A DNA stretch of 19,409 nucleotides from DASZUC01 sp035547775 (lineage in GTDB: Bacteria; Patescibacteriota; Saccharimonadia; Saccharimonadales; UBA4665): assembly GCA_035547775.1 (NCBI GenBank), contig DASZUC010000041.1, forward strand, positions 1 through 19,409, written 5' to 3'. Position 1 is the stretch's first letter. Every line of letters starts with the position of its first letter. The notes beneath the pieces were generated by a model. It was not told where the DNA came from and did not search any database. It worked only from the letters and a program-made list of their open reading frames with translations. Shown in pieces: positions 6,214-12,618 of the stretch. A program made the translations under genes and the position numbers.

Positions 6214-7494
6214 CTATTCGGGTCGGTCCACGTAGTCTTGGCAAAAGCGCTCAAATACTGCATTCGTCCAGCCAAAACCGGTTTGACTGGGGTACACACC
6301 CTTTACCGGGGGCTTTTCAGGGGAGACCACATTGTATTTCTCAAGAAAAACATGATGCTGGTGGAACCAGTGTAGATTCGTTTTGAGCCATTTCATGGCA
6401 ATCCGGCGAGCGTCAGCGTGGTAGCCATAACGCTCCAACGCTTTCACCACCACAAAGTGCAGTGGCGCCCAGCCATTTGGATACGCCCATTGCATGGGCA
6501 TAGTGCCCAGCACAAATTGGCCAACTGGCAAGGTGTCGGTGGTGGCCAGACCACCTTTATTTTCAAAGCGCCTCAGGGCTTTTACTAAACTAGCGGCTTG
6601 CTTCTCGTCAACCATGCCAGCCCACATTGGGAAAAATGTGGCTAAGCTACTGACTCCGCCGCGCTTCTCTTTGGTGTAATTGTAGTCGTAATACAGCCCG
6701 CGCAGACGGTCCCACATCAGCTCATTCATGGTATTTTTGCGCATCTCGGCAGCATCATCCCAACGAGCAGCTTCACGTTTATCGCCAAAAATCCGAGCGG
6801 CCCGAGCAAAATCGGTTTCGTATTTGTACAACAGCGCATTCAAGTCGACGGGCAAAAAGTTCAGCGCCTTACGATTAAAACGCGGTGTCATGTCCCAGCC
6901 GCTTTCGGCTTCGGCTAAATCGTGAAGATAGTTAATATCGTAGTAGCGACTTAGACCCTGGTAAACCTGGCGCTCATTGGGTTTCTTCACCCCCATCCAG
7001 ACCGTGGCATATTCTTCTTGGGCGAGTGATATAGCCTGCTTTAGCCACTCGTCACCCATGTCGTAGGTTTGATAAACATCAAAAATAAAAGTGGTTAAAA
7101 ATGGTGGCTGTGAGCGCCCCATCAAATAAGTTCGGGAAGCGTTGGGAATAATTTTAAAACGCGTAAATAGCGCCATAAGGTCTTCTAAAATGCCGACTGT
7201 CAGGTCTTTGTGCTCAGCGTCCAACATCCCCTGCACCATAAAAAAACTGTCCCAGTAATAGAGCTCGTTGTAATCAAAACCTGTCTTTTCGCGATACGAT
7301 GGCACAAGATAAGGCTTTGGCAAGCCCAGCAAGCTTTCATCGTCCTTCGGGTGAAAACGTTCGACTTTCCCCCAGTAGTTGGCAATATATTCACGGGCTG
7401 GTGCTACGTCGGCAGGCGTCAGCTCTTTATCTGGGCGAAAGGACAGCTGGAAGGTCTGAGCCACAAGCTGCTTAGCTTTATCAATTTTAGACAT
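6214..7494 (-). CDS. Trehalase-family glycoside hydrolase (GH37-like), catalytic base apparently replaced
   Basis: GH37 enzymes hydrolyse trehalose to two glucoses in an (alpha/alpha)6 barrel. This 426-aa protein has no signal peptide, so it would be cytosolic. Family phrases in order: YREKTGFDYNELYYWDSFF (67-85, trehalase signature 1 region), RSQPPFLTTFI (127-137), ESGWDMTPRF (197-206) with the expected catalytic acid D201, GGVSSLATFFPMWAG (279-293), GGLATTDT (314-321), QWAYPNGWAPLH (335-346, signature 2, normally QWDxPxGWAP), and YPSQTGFGWTNAVF (401-414). Two positions differ from typical GH37: D of QWD is A337, and the Glu of GGGEYPxQxGFGWTN, which I take to be the catalytic base, aligns with V400 (KGVYPSQTG). 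The GTG codon is one base from GAG. It may act on another substrate, bind without hydrolysis, or use another base. It is the only carbohydrate enzyme of its kind here. Confidence 0.85.
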   Translation of the reverse strand: MSKIDKAKQLVAQTFQLSFRPDKELTPADVAPAREYIANYWGKVERFHPKDDESLLGLPKPYLVPSYREKTGFDYNELYYWDSFFMVQGMLDAEHKDLTVGILEDLMALFTRFKIIPNASRTYLMGRSQPPFLTTFIFDVYQTYDMGDEWLKQAISLAQEEYATVWMGVKKPNERQVYQGLSRYYDINYLHDLAEAESGWDMTPRFNRKALNFLPVDLNALLYKYETDFARAARIFGDKREAARWDDAAEMRKNTMNELMWDRLRGLYYDYNYTKEKRGGVSSLATFFPMWAGMVDEKQAASLVKALRRFENKGGLATTDTLPVGQFVLGTMPMQWAYPNGWAPLHFVVVKALERYGYHADARRIAMKWLKTNLHWFHQHHVFLEKYNVVSPEKPPVKGVYPSQTGFGWTNAVFERFCQDYVDRPE

Positions 7495-7546
7495 CTTATT
7501 ACCAGCCTAATCGCTCATGACTGTAATGGTCAAGCTTTCGCCAAAC

Positions 7547-7574
7547 AAAAACCCGGCACCATAGGTACCGGGTT
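7547..7574 (-). terminator. Rho-independent terminator of the RRM-protein gene
   Basis: On the minus strand an 11-bp stem (AACCCGGTACC pairing with GGTGCCGGGTT, one G-T pair), loop TAT, then TTTTTGTTT. It lies 19 bases after the RRM gene stop and before the trehalase-family gene, separating the two units. Confidence 0.85.
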
Positions 7575-7592
7575 CTGTGTAACTAAGCTAAC

Positions 7593-7859
7593 TTAGTACC
7601 GTGGACGCTCTTCGCGTGGACGAGCTTCACTGACCGTAATGGTACGGCCATCAAGGTCGCTGTTGTTCAGCTTTTCGACAGCCGCTTTGGCCTCGTCGTC
7701 GCTGGACATTTCCACAAAGCCAAAACCCTTACTGCGGCCGGTGTCCCGGTCAGTAATTACGTTGGCTGAAACAACGGTGCCGACAGCTTCAAAAGCAGCC
7801 TTCAGCGCGTCGTCGTTGGTGGCCCAAGCGAGTGAGCCGACAAAGAGTTTGGTTGCCAT
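7593..7859 (-). CDS. Single-RRM RNA-binding protein
   Basis: A short stand-alone RRM protein (88 aa) of the type seen in cyanobacteria and many other bacteria, where such proteins are often cold- or stress-regulated and bind single-stranded RNA. RNP2 is LFVGSL (5-10) and RNP1 is KGFGFVEM (44-51), with the aromatic residues in place. Between them lie the helix DDALKAAFEAVG and VVSANVITDRDTGRS. The C-terminus is a short basic tail (EARPREERPRY) instead of a long Gly-rich tail. The ATG is preceded by AAGGAG at normal distance. A promoter (TTGTAA, 17 bases, TACAAT) predicts a roughly 115-nt leader, unusually long for this window, and a strong terminator follows, so it is monocistronic. The long leader suggests post-transcriptional control. 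Confidence 0.95.
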   Translation of the reverse strand: MATKLFVGSLAWATNDDALKAAFEAVGTVVSANVITDRDTGRSKGFGFVEMSSDDEAKAAVEKLNNSDLDGRTITVSEARPREERPRY

Positions 7860-7975
7860 AAAGGTAACACTCCTTATGATTATGTCGTGGAGGTAACCTG
7901 GCGAACCATGTTAGCTGCCCCTCGATCAGACTTTGTAACCTAGAACTAATATTACTTTGGCAGCTTTCTTCTAGC
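7860..7975 (-). promoter_or_regulatory. Long 5' leader of the RRM-protein mRNA
   Basis: About 115 nt from the predicted start (near 7975) to the ATG. It carries repeats of GGTTAC/GTTACC, a Shine-Dalgarno AAGGAG near the end, and a TACCTCC (minus strand of 7889-7895). TACCTCC is complementary over 7 nt to the GGAGGTA loop of the divergent transcript, and its CTCC could pair weakly with the gene's own GGAG. Regulation is inferred only. Confidence 0.4.
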
Positions 7976-7981
7976 AGGGGC

Positions 7982-8010
7982 ATTGTACCAGTTATGCTCT
8001 ATTTTTACAA
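7982..8010 (-). promoter_or_regulatory. Promoter of the RRM-protein gene
   Basis: On the minus strand TTGTAA (8010-8005), a 17-base spacer, and TACAAT (7987-7982) preceded by TGG (extended -10). It faces away from the plus-strand promoter at 8020-8048, with only 9 bases between the two -35 elements. Confidence 0.75.
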
Positions 8011-8019
8011 GCGGAATGG

Positions 8020-8048
8020 TTGGGCAGTTTGACAGCTCGTATTACAAT
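8020..8048 (+). promoter_or_regulatory. Promoter of the divergent plus-strand transcript
   Basis: TTGGGC (8020-8025), a 17-base spacer, and TACAAT (8043-8048). The predicted start falls at about 8055, exactly at an ATG. It is back to back with the RRM-gene promoter. Confidence 0.6.
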
Positions 8049-8054
8049 AAAAGC

Positions 8055-8153
8055 ATGAACATTAAAACAAAGAGAGGGGGTAATCCATTGCAAAGTCCTA
8101 GATCTAACGGACAGACGATGAGGACGCTAACCGCGCGGGAGGTACGCGCCTAG
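8055..8153 (+). CDS. Possible leaderless small protein, 32 aa
   Basis: ATG 8055 is 6 bases after the TACAAT hexamer, the same geometry as the predicted leaderless genes in this window. The peptide is basic and Arg/Thr/Gly-rich (begins MNIKTKRGGN, ends TAREVRA) with no hydrophobic segment. The TAG stop lies directly before the CCCCC strand of the RNA helix. No homologue is recognised. Coding status is uncertain; the transcript could be purely noncoding. Confidence 0.25.
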   Translation: MNIKTKRGGNPLQSPRSNGQTMRTLTAREVRA

Positions 8154-8197
8154 CCCCCTTTTGATCATTCGTCCTGTCTACGTAGGCCGAATATCTT

Positions 8198-8229
8198 AAG
8201 CCGCTCTCGTAAAAGGAGCGGCTTTTCGT
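8198..8229 (+). terminator. Rho-independent terminator of the plus-strand transcript
   Basis: Stem AAGCCGCTC (8198-8206) with GAGCGGCTT (8216-8224), 9 bp perfect, 9-base loop, followed by TTCGTTTT. The T tail is on the plus strand only, so it does not serve the convergent methyltransferase gene. Confidence 0.85.
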
Positions 8230-8230
8230 T

Positions 8231-8914
8231 TTAGAGAGACTTTTTGAGCACCCACGCTATCCGTCGAGGAAATTGAGCATAGCGAGTATATTCTCGGCTC
8301 TCCACCTGCCCCGCGGGAGCAATTATGGGTTCATAGAAGGCCGACGTAGTGAGCCCTACCTGCTCAGCTTCTTCTTGAAGCTTAGAATAGTTATGAGCAA
8401 AAACAAGCATTTTGCCACCCCAGGGAGTGACTTGCTGTCGCCAATTGCTCACCGAGCCGTACTGGCGCGGGTTGAGATCAACTGACACAAAACGGCCGGC
8501 AGGAACTAAGGTGCGACCAATTTCACGAATCGCGGCCCTCGCCTGTTTAGTATTTATGTTATGTAGCCACATATTGCCGGTAATAAAATCAAAACTATTA
8601 TCATCGAATGGCAAAGCTTCTGCGGTGGCTCTCGCCAGGTGGGAGCGGGGCTCAACAGCCTGAGCATGAGCGAGCATAGAGGGACTCGGATCAATACCAC
8701 ACAGCTGGTCCGGCACCGCACCTTGGTCTAGTAGGTAGCGCAAAACTCGACCCGTACCACAACCAATATCGAGTAAGCGAGCCCGAGCTGGCACGATGGC
8801 AGTCAGTTGCTCTTCAAACACTGGTCGTTCAATATATTTCCACGAAAAGGAGTCGGCGGCAAAAGCCGCATAGTCAGCTGCTTGCCTATCGTCATACGTC
8901 TCTGGTGAGCTCAT
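8231..8914 (-). CDS. SAM-dependent methyltransferase, class I
   Basis: A 227-aa protein with the Rossmann-type SAM fold. Motif I is LLDIGCGTGRVLRYL (about 46-60). The acidic end of beta 2 is CGIDPSPSMLAHAQAVEP (about 73-90), then ATAEALPFDDNSFDFI (about 100-115), typical of Methyltransf_11/UbiE-like small-molecule methyltransferases. The substrate is not evident. It has no signal peptide or membrane segment. It follows the dienelactone hydrolase with a 57-base gap containing a weak promoter (TTGCAC, 17 bases, GATGAT at 8929-8924) that ends 9 bases before the ATG. It converges on the plus-strand transcript whose terminator ends 2 bases from its stop codon. Gene call firm; function general. Confidence 0.9.
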   Translation of the reverse strand: MSSPETYDDRQAADYAAFAADSFSWKYIERPVFEEQLTAIVPARARLLDIGCGTGRVLRYLLDQGAVPDQLCGIDPSPSMLAHAQAVEPRSHLARATAEALPFDDNSFDFITGNMWLHNINTKQARAAIREIGRTLVPAGRFVSVDLNPRQYGSVSNWRQQVTPWGGKMLVFAHNYSKLQEEAEQVGLTTSAFYEPIIAPAGQVESREYTRYAQFPRRIAWVLKKSL

Positions 8915-8923
8915 AATAGCCCT

Positions 8924-8952
8924 ATCATCTCAGCAGTTAAGAGGCCGTGCAA
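8924..8952 (-). promoter_or_regulatory. Weak promoter of the methyltransferase gene
   Basis: On the minus strand TTGCAC, 17 bases, then GATGAT (8929-8924) preceded by TGA. Neither hexamer is strong, but the spacing is ideal and the -10 ends 9 bases before the ATG. Confidence 0.35.
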
Positions 8953-8971
8953 GAATAAGCGTTTTGTTGAC

Positions 8972-9706
8972 TTAAAGTGTCGCGGCTAGCTCGGCTAGCA
9001 CTTTTTGCCAGGCATCGGTGGCGGCAACCTGGTTGTAAGCAAATGGATTGGTGTCGTTAAAGAAAGCGTGGCCACAGCCTGGATAGACTGTTGCTTCAAA
9101 ATCCACCTTAGCCTCTTTCATTAACTCTTTCAGTATCGGCAAGTTAGTCATCAAACCTTCATCGTTGGCACCATAAAAAGCGCGCACGGGGCATTTAATC
9201 TTGCGTAGTTCATCAACATCTTCAGGGGCATGGCCATAAAACGGCAAGGCGATTTTGAGTCGTGGCTCGTGAATAGCTAGATTAAAACTATAGCTGCCGC
9301 CAAAGCAAAAACCGGTGATCGCCACGTGTTCAGCAGCATCTTCACGGGCAAACAATGTATTAAAGCAGGCTTGAACACGGGCTAATGTGCGCTCACCAAA
9401 ACCTGGCTCCTGCATCGGTGTCATAAGAGCTCGCAACTTGGGTTGAGCTTCATTGCGCTTTTCTGGATTAAATAAATCGAGTGCCAAAGTCTTGGCATGC
9501 GCAGCAATGTTGGTTTCGGCCAAAAGGTTGGGTGCCAAAGCCACATAACCCTCGGCCGCCAAACGATCGGCAATCGATTTCGTGTGATCGTTGAGCGCCC
9601 AGATTTCGTGGATCACAATAATGGCACCTTTAACTTCGCCAGCTGGTTCGGCCAAATAAGCTTCTAGCGGACCACCTTCGCTCGTTAGTTCAATCATCTT
9701 TCCCAT
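8972..9706 (-). CDS. Dienelactone hydrolase family protein
   Basis: An alpha/beta hydrolase of the DLH family (carboxymethylenebutenolidase-like), 244 aa, cytosolic. The Cys-Asp-His triad is visible: C134 in GFCFGGS, D182 in YGANDEG, H213 in PGCGHAFFND. E34 of the HEIWAL motif, which in DLH interacts with the nucleophile, is also present. The family includes many proteins that do not act on dienelactone; no aromatic-degradation genes are nearby, so the substrate is unknown. I use the first ATG (9706) because a TATACT -10 (9718-9713) ends 6 bases before it, predicting a leaderless mRNA; the ATG at codon 4 is an alternative. It follows the ABC permease by 17 bases. Confidence 0.92.
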   Translation of the reverse strand: MGKMIELTSEGGPLEAYLAEPAGEVKGAIIVIHEIWALNDHTKSIADRLAAEGYVALAPNLLAETNIAAHAKTLALDLFNPEKRNEAQPKLRALMTPMQEPGFGERTLARVQACFNTLFAREDAAEHVAITGFCFGGSYSFNLAIHEPRLKIALPFYGHAPEDVDELRKIKCPVRAFYGANDEGLMTNLPILKELMKEAKVDFEATVYPGCGHAFFNDTNPFAYNQVAATDAWQKVLAELAATL

Positions 9707-9712
9707 ACATAT

Positions 9713-9718
9713 AGTATA
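9713..9718 (-). promoter_or_regulatory. -10 element of the dienelactone hydrolase gene (leaderless)
   Basis: Minus-strand TATACT (5/6) ends 6 bases before the ATG at 9706, placing the expected start at the A of the ATG. No -35 is visible. It lies in the 17-base gap after the permease stop. Confidence 0.5.
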
Positions 9719-9723
9719 GCTTC

Positions 9724-10458
9724 TTAGGCGTCTTGGCGGCGAATAGTAAGAGAGCCCAGTACGAGCGCTGCCAGGGCACAGCCCAACACAATAACGAGAT
9801 CACGGCTATGAGTCGTCGTCCAGGCAGTCTGGGTGGCCGCCTGTTTCATGGCATCGACACTGTAAGTCAATGGCATGATATCGGCAAACCACTGCAGTAC
9901 ACGAGCCATATGATCACGATCGACAAATAAACCGCAGGTCAGTAGCTGCGGAAAAATGAAGGCTGGCATAAATTGTACGGCTTGAAATTCACTAGCCGCA
10001 AACGCACTGACAAATAGACCCAAGGACATGCCGAGCAATCCGGCCGTGATTGCCCCGAGTAAGGTGGCCAACGTACCCCCAAGCACCATAACATTCAGCA
10101 GCCCAAGCATCACAAAAGCTGTTATTACCGCTTGCACCAGGGCCACGCCGGCAAAAGCCAAGGCGTAGCCAAGAATAAAATCGAGTTTGGCCATTGGCAT
10201 GGTCATCAATCGATCAAGCGTGCCGCTGGTACGCTCACGCAAGGTTGCGATAGAGGTAATTAAAAACATCATGATCATAGGGAAAATGCCGAGCAACAAG
10301 GGCGCTAACTGATTAAAGGCGATGGTGTTTTGAAAGACATATTTGAGTACGGTAATCAGCACCGGCGGCACCACAAATAACAATCCGAGTGTGCGACGGT
10401 CGTGATGCAATTGGTTGAGCACCCGGCGGGCAGTCGCTAGGGTTCGCGTTAAGCTCAT
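9724..10458 (-). CDS. ABC-2 type transporter permease
   Basis: A 244-aa integral membrane subunit of an ABC exporter. After a cytoplasmic N-terminus (RTLATARRVLNQLHHDRRTL) there are about six hydrophobic segments: near 25-45, 55-75, 95-120, 125-155, 160-180 and 218-236. The phrase ATLRERTSGTLDRLMTMPM (about 71-89) is the ABC-2 hallmark between the second and third segments. Its ATG overlaps the 3' end of the ATPase gene by 4 bases (ATGA), so the two are coupled and presumably form one dimeric exporter. The substrate (drug, lipid or peptide) cannot be read from the sequence. Confidence 0.93.
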   Translation of the reverse strand: MSLTRTLATARRVLNQLHHDRRTLGLLFVVPPVLITVLKYVFQNTIAFNQLAPLLLGIFPMIMMFLITSIATLRERTSGTLDRLMTMPMAKLDFILGYALAFAGVALVQAVITAFVMLGLLNVMVLGGTLATLLGAITAGLLGMSLGLFVSAFAASEFQAVQFMPAFIFPQLLTCGLFVDRDHMARVLQWFADIMPLTYSVDAMKQAATQTAWTTTHSRDLVIVLGCALAALVLGSLTIRRQDA

Positions 10459-11183
10459 TCGGCACCTCCTACTAGCTGTAAGAAAGCTGCTTCAACATTT
10501 TTGGTAGCCGTGCGCTTGAGTAGTGCAGCGGGAGCTTCATGAGCGATTACCCGACCATCACGAATTAGCACTAGATCATCACAACGCGCTGCTTCATCCA
10601 TAGAGTGGCTCGAGATTACCAAGGTACTACCCTGCTCAGCAAGTTGGTGAAATAATTGCCACAGCTTGTCACGCAAGACCGGGTCCAAGCCCACCGTTGG
10701 CTCATCAAGCACTAAGAGCGGCGGTTTAGCCAGTAACGCCACACCCAGACTAGCACGTTGCTTTTGGCCACCAGACAAGGTAGCAACCAGTTGATTGGCT
10801 TGAGTAGCCAGTTCGATAGTTTCCAATACGTTGGCCACGACCTGTTTACTGCCACGCTGGTACCGCGAACCAGCCATAACAGCAAAATATTCTAAATTCT
10901 GGCGTACGGTTAAATCAGGGTAGACAGACAAGTTTTGCGTCATATAGCTTGACTGGGAACGCAAACTAGCTGACCCAGCTGGCTGACCAAATACTTCGAT
11001 ACTGCCATGCGTTATCTTCTGTCGCCCCACGATGCTACGAATCAACGTCGTTTTACCAGCGCCTGACGGACCAATGATGCCGATGGTTTGGCCGGTAGGT
11101 AATGCCAAGTCAACATTCCTGAGCGCCTGAACTTGACCCCCCAGGGTTACCGATAATTTTTTGATAACTATTGCTTGGTCCAC
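10455..11183 (-). CDS. ABC transporter ATP-binding protein (exporter)
   Basis: A 242-aa nucleotide-binding subunit. Visible: Walker A GPSGAGKT (38-45), Q-loop near Q83, signature LSGGQKQRASLG (136-147), Walker B LLVLDE (156-161) followed by PTVGLDP, and H-loop H193 in ISSHSMDEAARCD. The LDEPTVGLDP and SSHSMDEA phrases fit the CcmA/DrrA-like class paired with ABC-2 permeases. The start codon is GTG at 11183. An extended -10 TGCTATGAT ends 6 bases before it, so the mRNA should be leaderless; the GGAG between them is too close to act as a normal Shine-Dalgarno. It is followed by the permease with a 4-base overlap. Confidence 0.95.
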   Translation of the reverse strand: MDQAIVIKKLSVTLGGQVQALRNVDLALPTGQTIGIIGPSGAGKTTLIRSIVGRQKITHGSIEVFGQPAGSASLRSQSSYMTQNLSVYPDLTVRQNLEYFAVMAGSRYQRGSKQVVANVLETIELATQANQLVATLSGGQKQRASLGVALLAKPPLLVLDEPTVGLDPVLRDKLWQLFHQLAEQGSTLVISSHSMDEAARCDDLVLIRDGRVIAHEAPAALLKRTATKNVEAAFLQLVGGAE

Positions 11184-11189
11184 GACTCC

Positions 11190-11198
11190 ATCATAGCA
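11190..11198 (-). promoter_or_regulatory. Extended -10 promoter of the ABC exporter operon (leaderless)
   Basis: Minus-strand TGC-TATGAT; the hexamer (11195-11190) ends 6 bases before the GTG start at 11183. It lies in the 25-base gap after the aldo/keto reductase. Confidence 0.6.
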
Positions 11199-11208
11199 AA
11201 CGAGCTAT

Positions 11209-12018
11209 TTAGCTGATCAGCAGGTTTTGATAATCTTCTTCACTCAGCTCAATTGCAGCAGCTTGCAGATTGGATGCCAGGTGCTCGATAGATAAGGTGC
11301 CGGGTATTGGCAAGATTAGCGGCGAGCGTTTAAGCAACCAGGCTAGAGCGAGCTGTTGTGGCGTAGCCTGATACTTGCCAGCCAACTCACCAAGCAAGTC
11401 ATTTATCTTTTGGGCATCACCGGCCAGTCCGCCGAGCGGAAACCATGGAATAAAAACAATGCCGTGTTCAGTGCAGTAATCAACCAATTCTTCGTGCTGC
11501 CGATTGGCGACGTTATATTGATTCTGCACACTAACAATCGGCGCCACTTTACGCGCCGCCTGCAGTTGCTCAATCGTAACCTCACTCAAACCAATGTGAT
11601 GAATCTTGCCGGCTTCCTGAAACTCTTTGAGTAGTCCTAACGTGTCGACGAACGGAATATTGGGATTGATTCGGTGCAATTGATACAGATTGATGCAATC
11701 AAGGTGTAGCCGCTGCAAACTAAGCTCCAGCTGCTCACGAATATCATCCAGTGAATCGTTATCCCAACCGCCCTTGGTGGCCACGACCACACCTTTGGCG
11801 TAGGGGGCCAACGTTTGGCCGATGGTTGCCTCGCTGGCACCCTGCTGATAGCGATGGGCAGTATCAATAAAGTTCACACCAAGATCTACAGCTCGCTTCA
11901 GTACCTGACGCGCTGCTTCGGTGTCACTGACCCGGTTGGTGCCGAGACCCATGCGATTGACCGTAATGTCACCGATTTGAACTGTGCCGGCCTTGCCTGC
12001 CGCCGTACCGTTTGCCAT
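11209..12018 (-). CDS. Aldo/keto reductase
   Basis: An NAD(P)H-dependent TIM-barrel oxidoreductase, 269 aa, cytosolic. The catalytic tetrad is visible: D52 (FIDTAHRY), Y57, K82 (VATKGGW) and H115 (LYQLHR). The cofactor-binding end is present as PIPGTLSIEHLASNL (about 235-249), and SVQNQYN (about 163-169) matches the usual strand. The substrate is unknown. It is one of the few genes here with a clear Shine-Dalgarno: AGGAG at 12029-12025, 6 bases before the ATG, and a TATGAT -10 at 12048-12043 giving an approximately 18-nt leader. It is divergent from the tmRNA gene. Confidence 0.95.
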   Translation of the reverse strand: MANGTAAGKAGTVQIGDITVNRMGLGTNRVSDTEAARQVLKRAVDLGVNFIDTAHRYQQGASEATIGQTLAPYAKGVVVATKGGWDNDSLDDIREQLELSLQRLHLDCINLYQLHRINPNIPFVDTLGLLKEFQEAGKIHHIGLSEVTIEQLQAARKVAPIVSVQNQYNVANRQHEELVDYCTEHGIVFIPWFPLGGLAGDAQKINDLLGELAGKYQATPQQLALAWLLKRSPLILPIPGTLSIEHLASNLQAAAIELSEEDYQNLLIS

Positions 12019-12024
12019 CTGTAT

Positions 12025-12048
12025 CTCCTGTTACCAAAAATTATCATA
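12025..12048 (-). promoter_or_regulatory. -10 and Shine-Dalgarno of the aldo/keto reductase gene
   Basis: Minus-strand TATGAT at 12048-12043, then AGGAG at 12029-12025, 6 bases before the ATG. This leadered layout contrasts with the leaderless pattern of its neighbours. Confidence 0.5.
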
Positions 12049-12156
12049 CGCTCATTTTTAGCAGGGGCGCTGTATGAATTGCCGCAGCCACCCAAAAAAA
12101 TTAATTTTTCTTAACTTTAATGGTTGCAGTAACCACTAGCTTTTCCTATCTAAAAG

Positions 12157-12165
12157 TGCTATAAT
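12157..12165 (+). promoter_or_regulatory. Extended -10 promoter of tmRNA
   Basis: TGC-TATAAT, full consensus. The hexamer (12160-12165) predicts a start near 12172, about 4 nt before the mature tmRNA 5' end. The -35 region is weak. Confidence 0.7.
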
Positions 12166-12175
12166 TACAGATCAC

Positions 12176-12562
12176 GGGGCTGAATTTTAAGCTCGACGTT
12201 GGACTTTATCGGTTAGATCAGCAGGTCGCTTGTCAGCGTATAGGCAAAATTGAATAGTTGCAAAAACTACTCTTAGCGATATGGTAAACAACGTGCTTGC
12301 ACGTCGTACACCCGCTTTCGCAACCGTCCGAGTTTAATCACTCTGACCGTGCCGCGCGCGACGCCTGATAGCACAAAGGCACGCTATATTTTCAGGTCGC
12401 TCAGCTAGACCTATCCGAGCTAGCTGCTAAGACCAGGGTTGCTGGAATGAGATGTTTGTTCGTTTCGATACTCATTTCTTAAGATCCAAAACGGACTAAG
12501 CCTGTAGACGACTAACCAAGATAAACCGGCGGACGTGGGGGCAGTACCCACCAGCTCCACCA
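12176..12562 (+). ncRNA. ssrA: tmRNA (transfer-messenger RNA), one-piece
   Basis: tmRNA rescues stalled ribosomes and adds a degradation tag. The 5' end GGGGCTG pairs with the 3' CAGCTCC (7 bp, one G-T) followed by encoded ACCA; the D-like part has AAGCTCGACG, close to the usual TTCGACG. The 3' part reads GGCGGACGTGGG ... CCCAC. The resume codon is likely GCA at 12260 (context AATAGTTGCA), and the frame stays open for 25 codons to TAA at 12335: AKTTLSDMVNN..., ending AFATVRV. The tag is longer than the common 8-15 residues and does not end in the usual ALAA-type tail. The T-loop is GGCAGTA in place of TTCGANN. The RNA is 387 nt. Tag frame and T-loop are discussed as findings. Confidence 0.93.
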
Positions 12563-12569
12563 GTGCAAG

Positions 12570-12593
12570 AACCCGACTTACTGTCGGGTTTTT
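12570..12593 (+). terminator. Rho-independent terminator of tmRNA
   Basis: Stem AACCCGAC (12570-12577) with GTCGGGTT (12583-12590), 5-base loop, followed by TTT. It starts 8 bases after the tmRNA CCA end. Confidence 0.85.
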
Positions 12594-12618
12594 ACATGTA
12601 TTACGTTAAGCTAAAGTT

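Larger units (their letters stand above)
8055..8229 (+). ncRNA. Candidate structured small RNA, about 175 nt, unassigned
   Basis: A plus-strand unit with its own promoter and a strong intrinsic terminator in an otherwise minus-strand region. Possible helices: GAGAGGGGG (8072-8080) with CCCCCTTTT (8154-8162); GACAG-ACGA-TGA (8110-8121) with the segment 8165-8178 (12 pairs, two bulges); and hairpin GCGCG/CGCGC (8133-8149) with loop GGAGGTA. The first two helices interleave, so they form either a pseudoknot or a two-state switch. I found no match to motifs I know for 6S, SRP, RNase P RNA or common riboswitches. The same transcript holds a 32-codon ORF, so it could instead be, or also be, an mRNA. 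Confidence 0.5.

Noticed and set aside
8029..8034. Perfect TTGACA as -35 for the plus-strand transcript
   Set aside because: Only 8 bases separate it from the TACAAT hexamer, too short; TTGGGC at 17 bases fits better.
8055..8229. 6S RNA, SRP RNA or RNase P RNA
   Set aside because: The characteristic long rod with a central bubble (6S), the GGAAG-type SRP loop and the RNase P conserved core are not seen.
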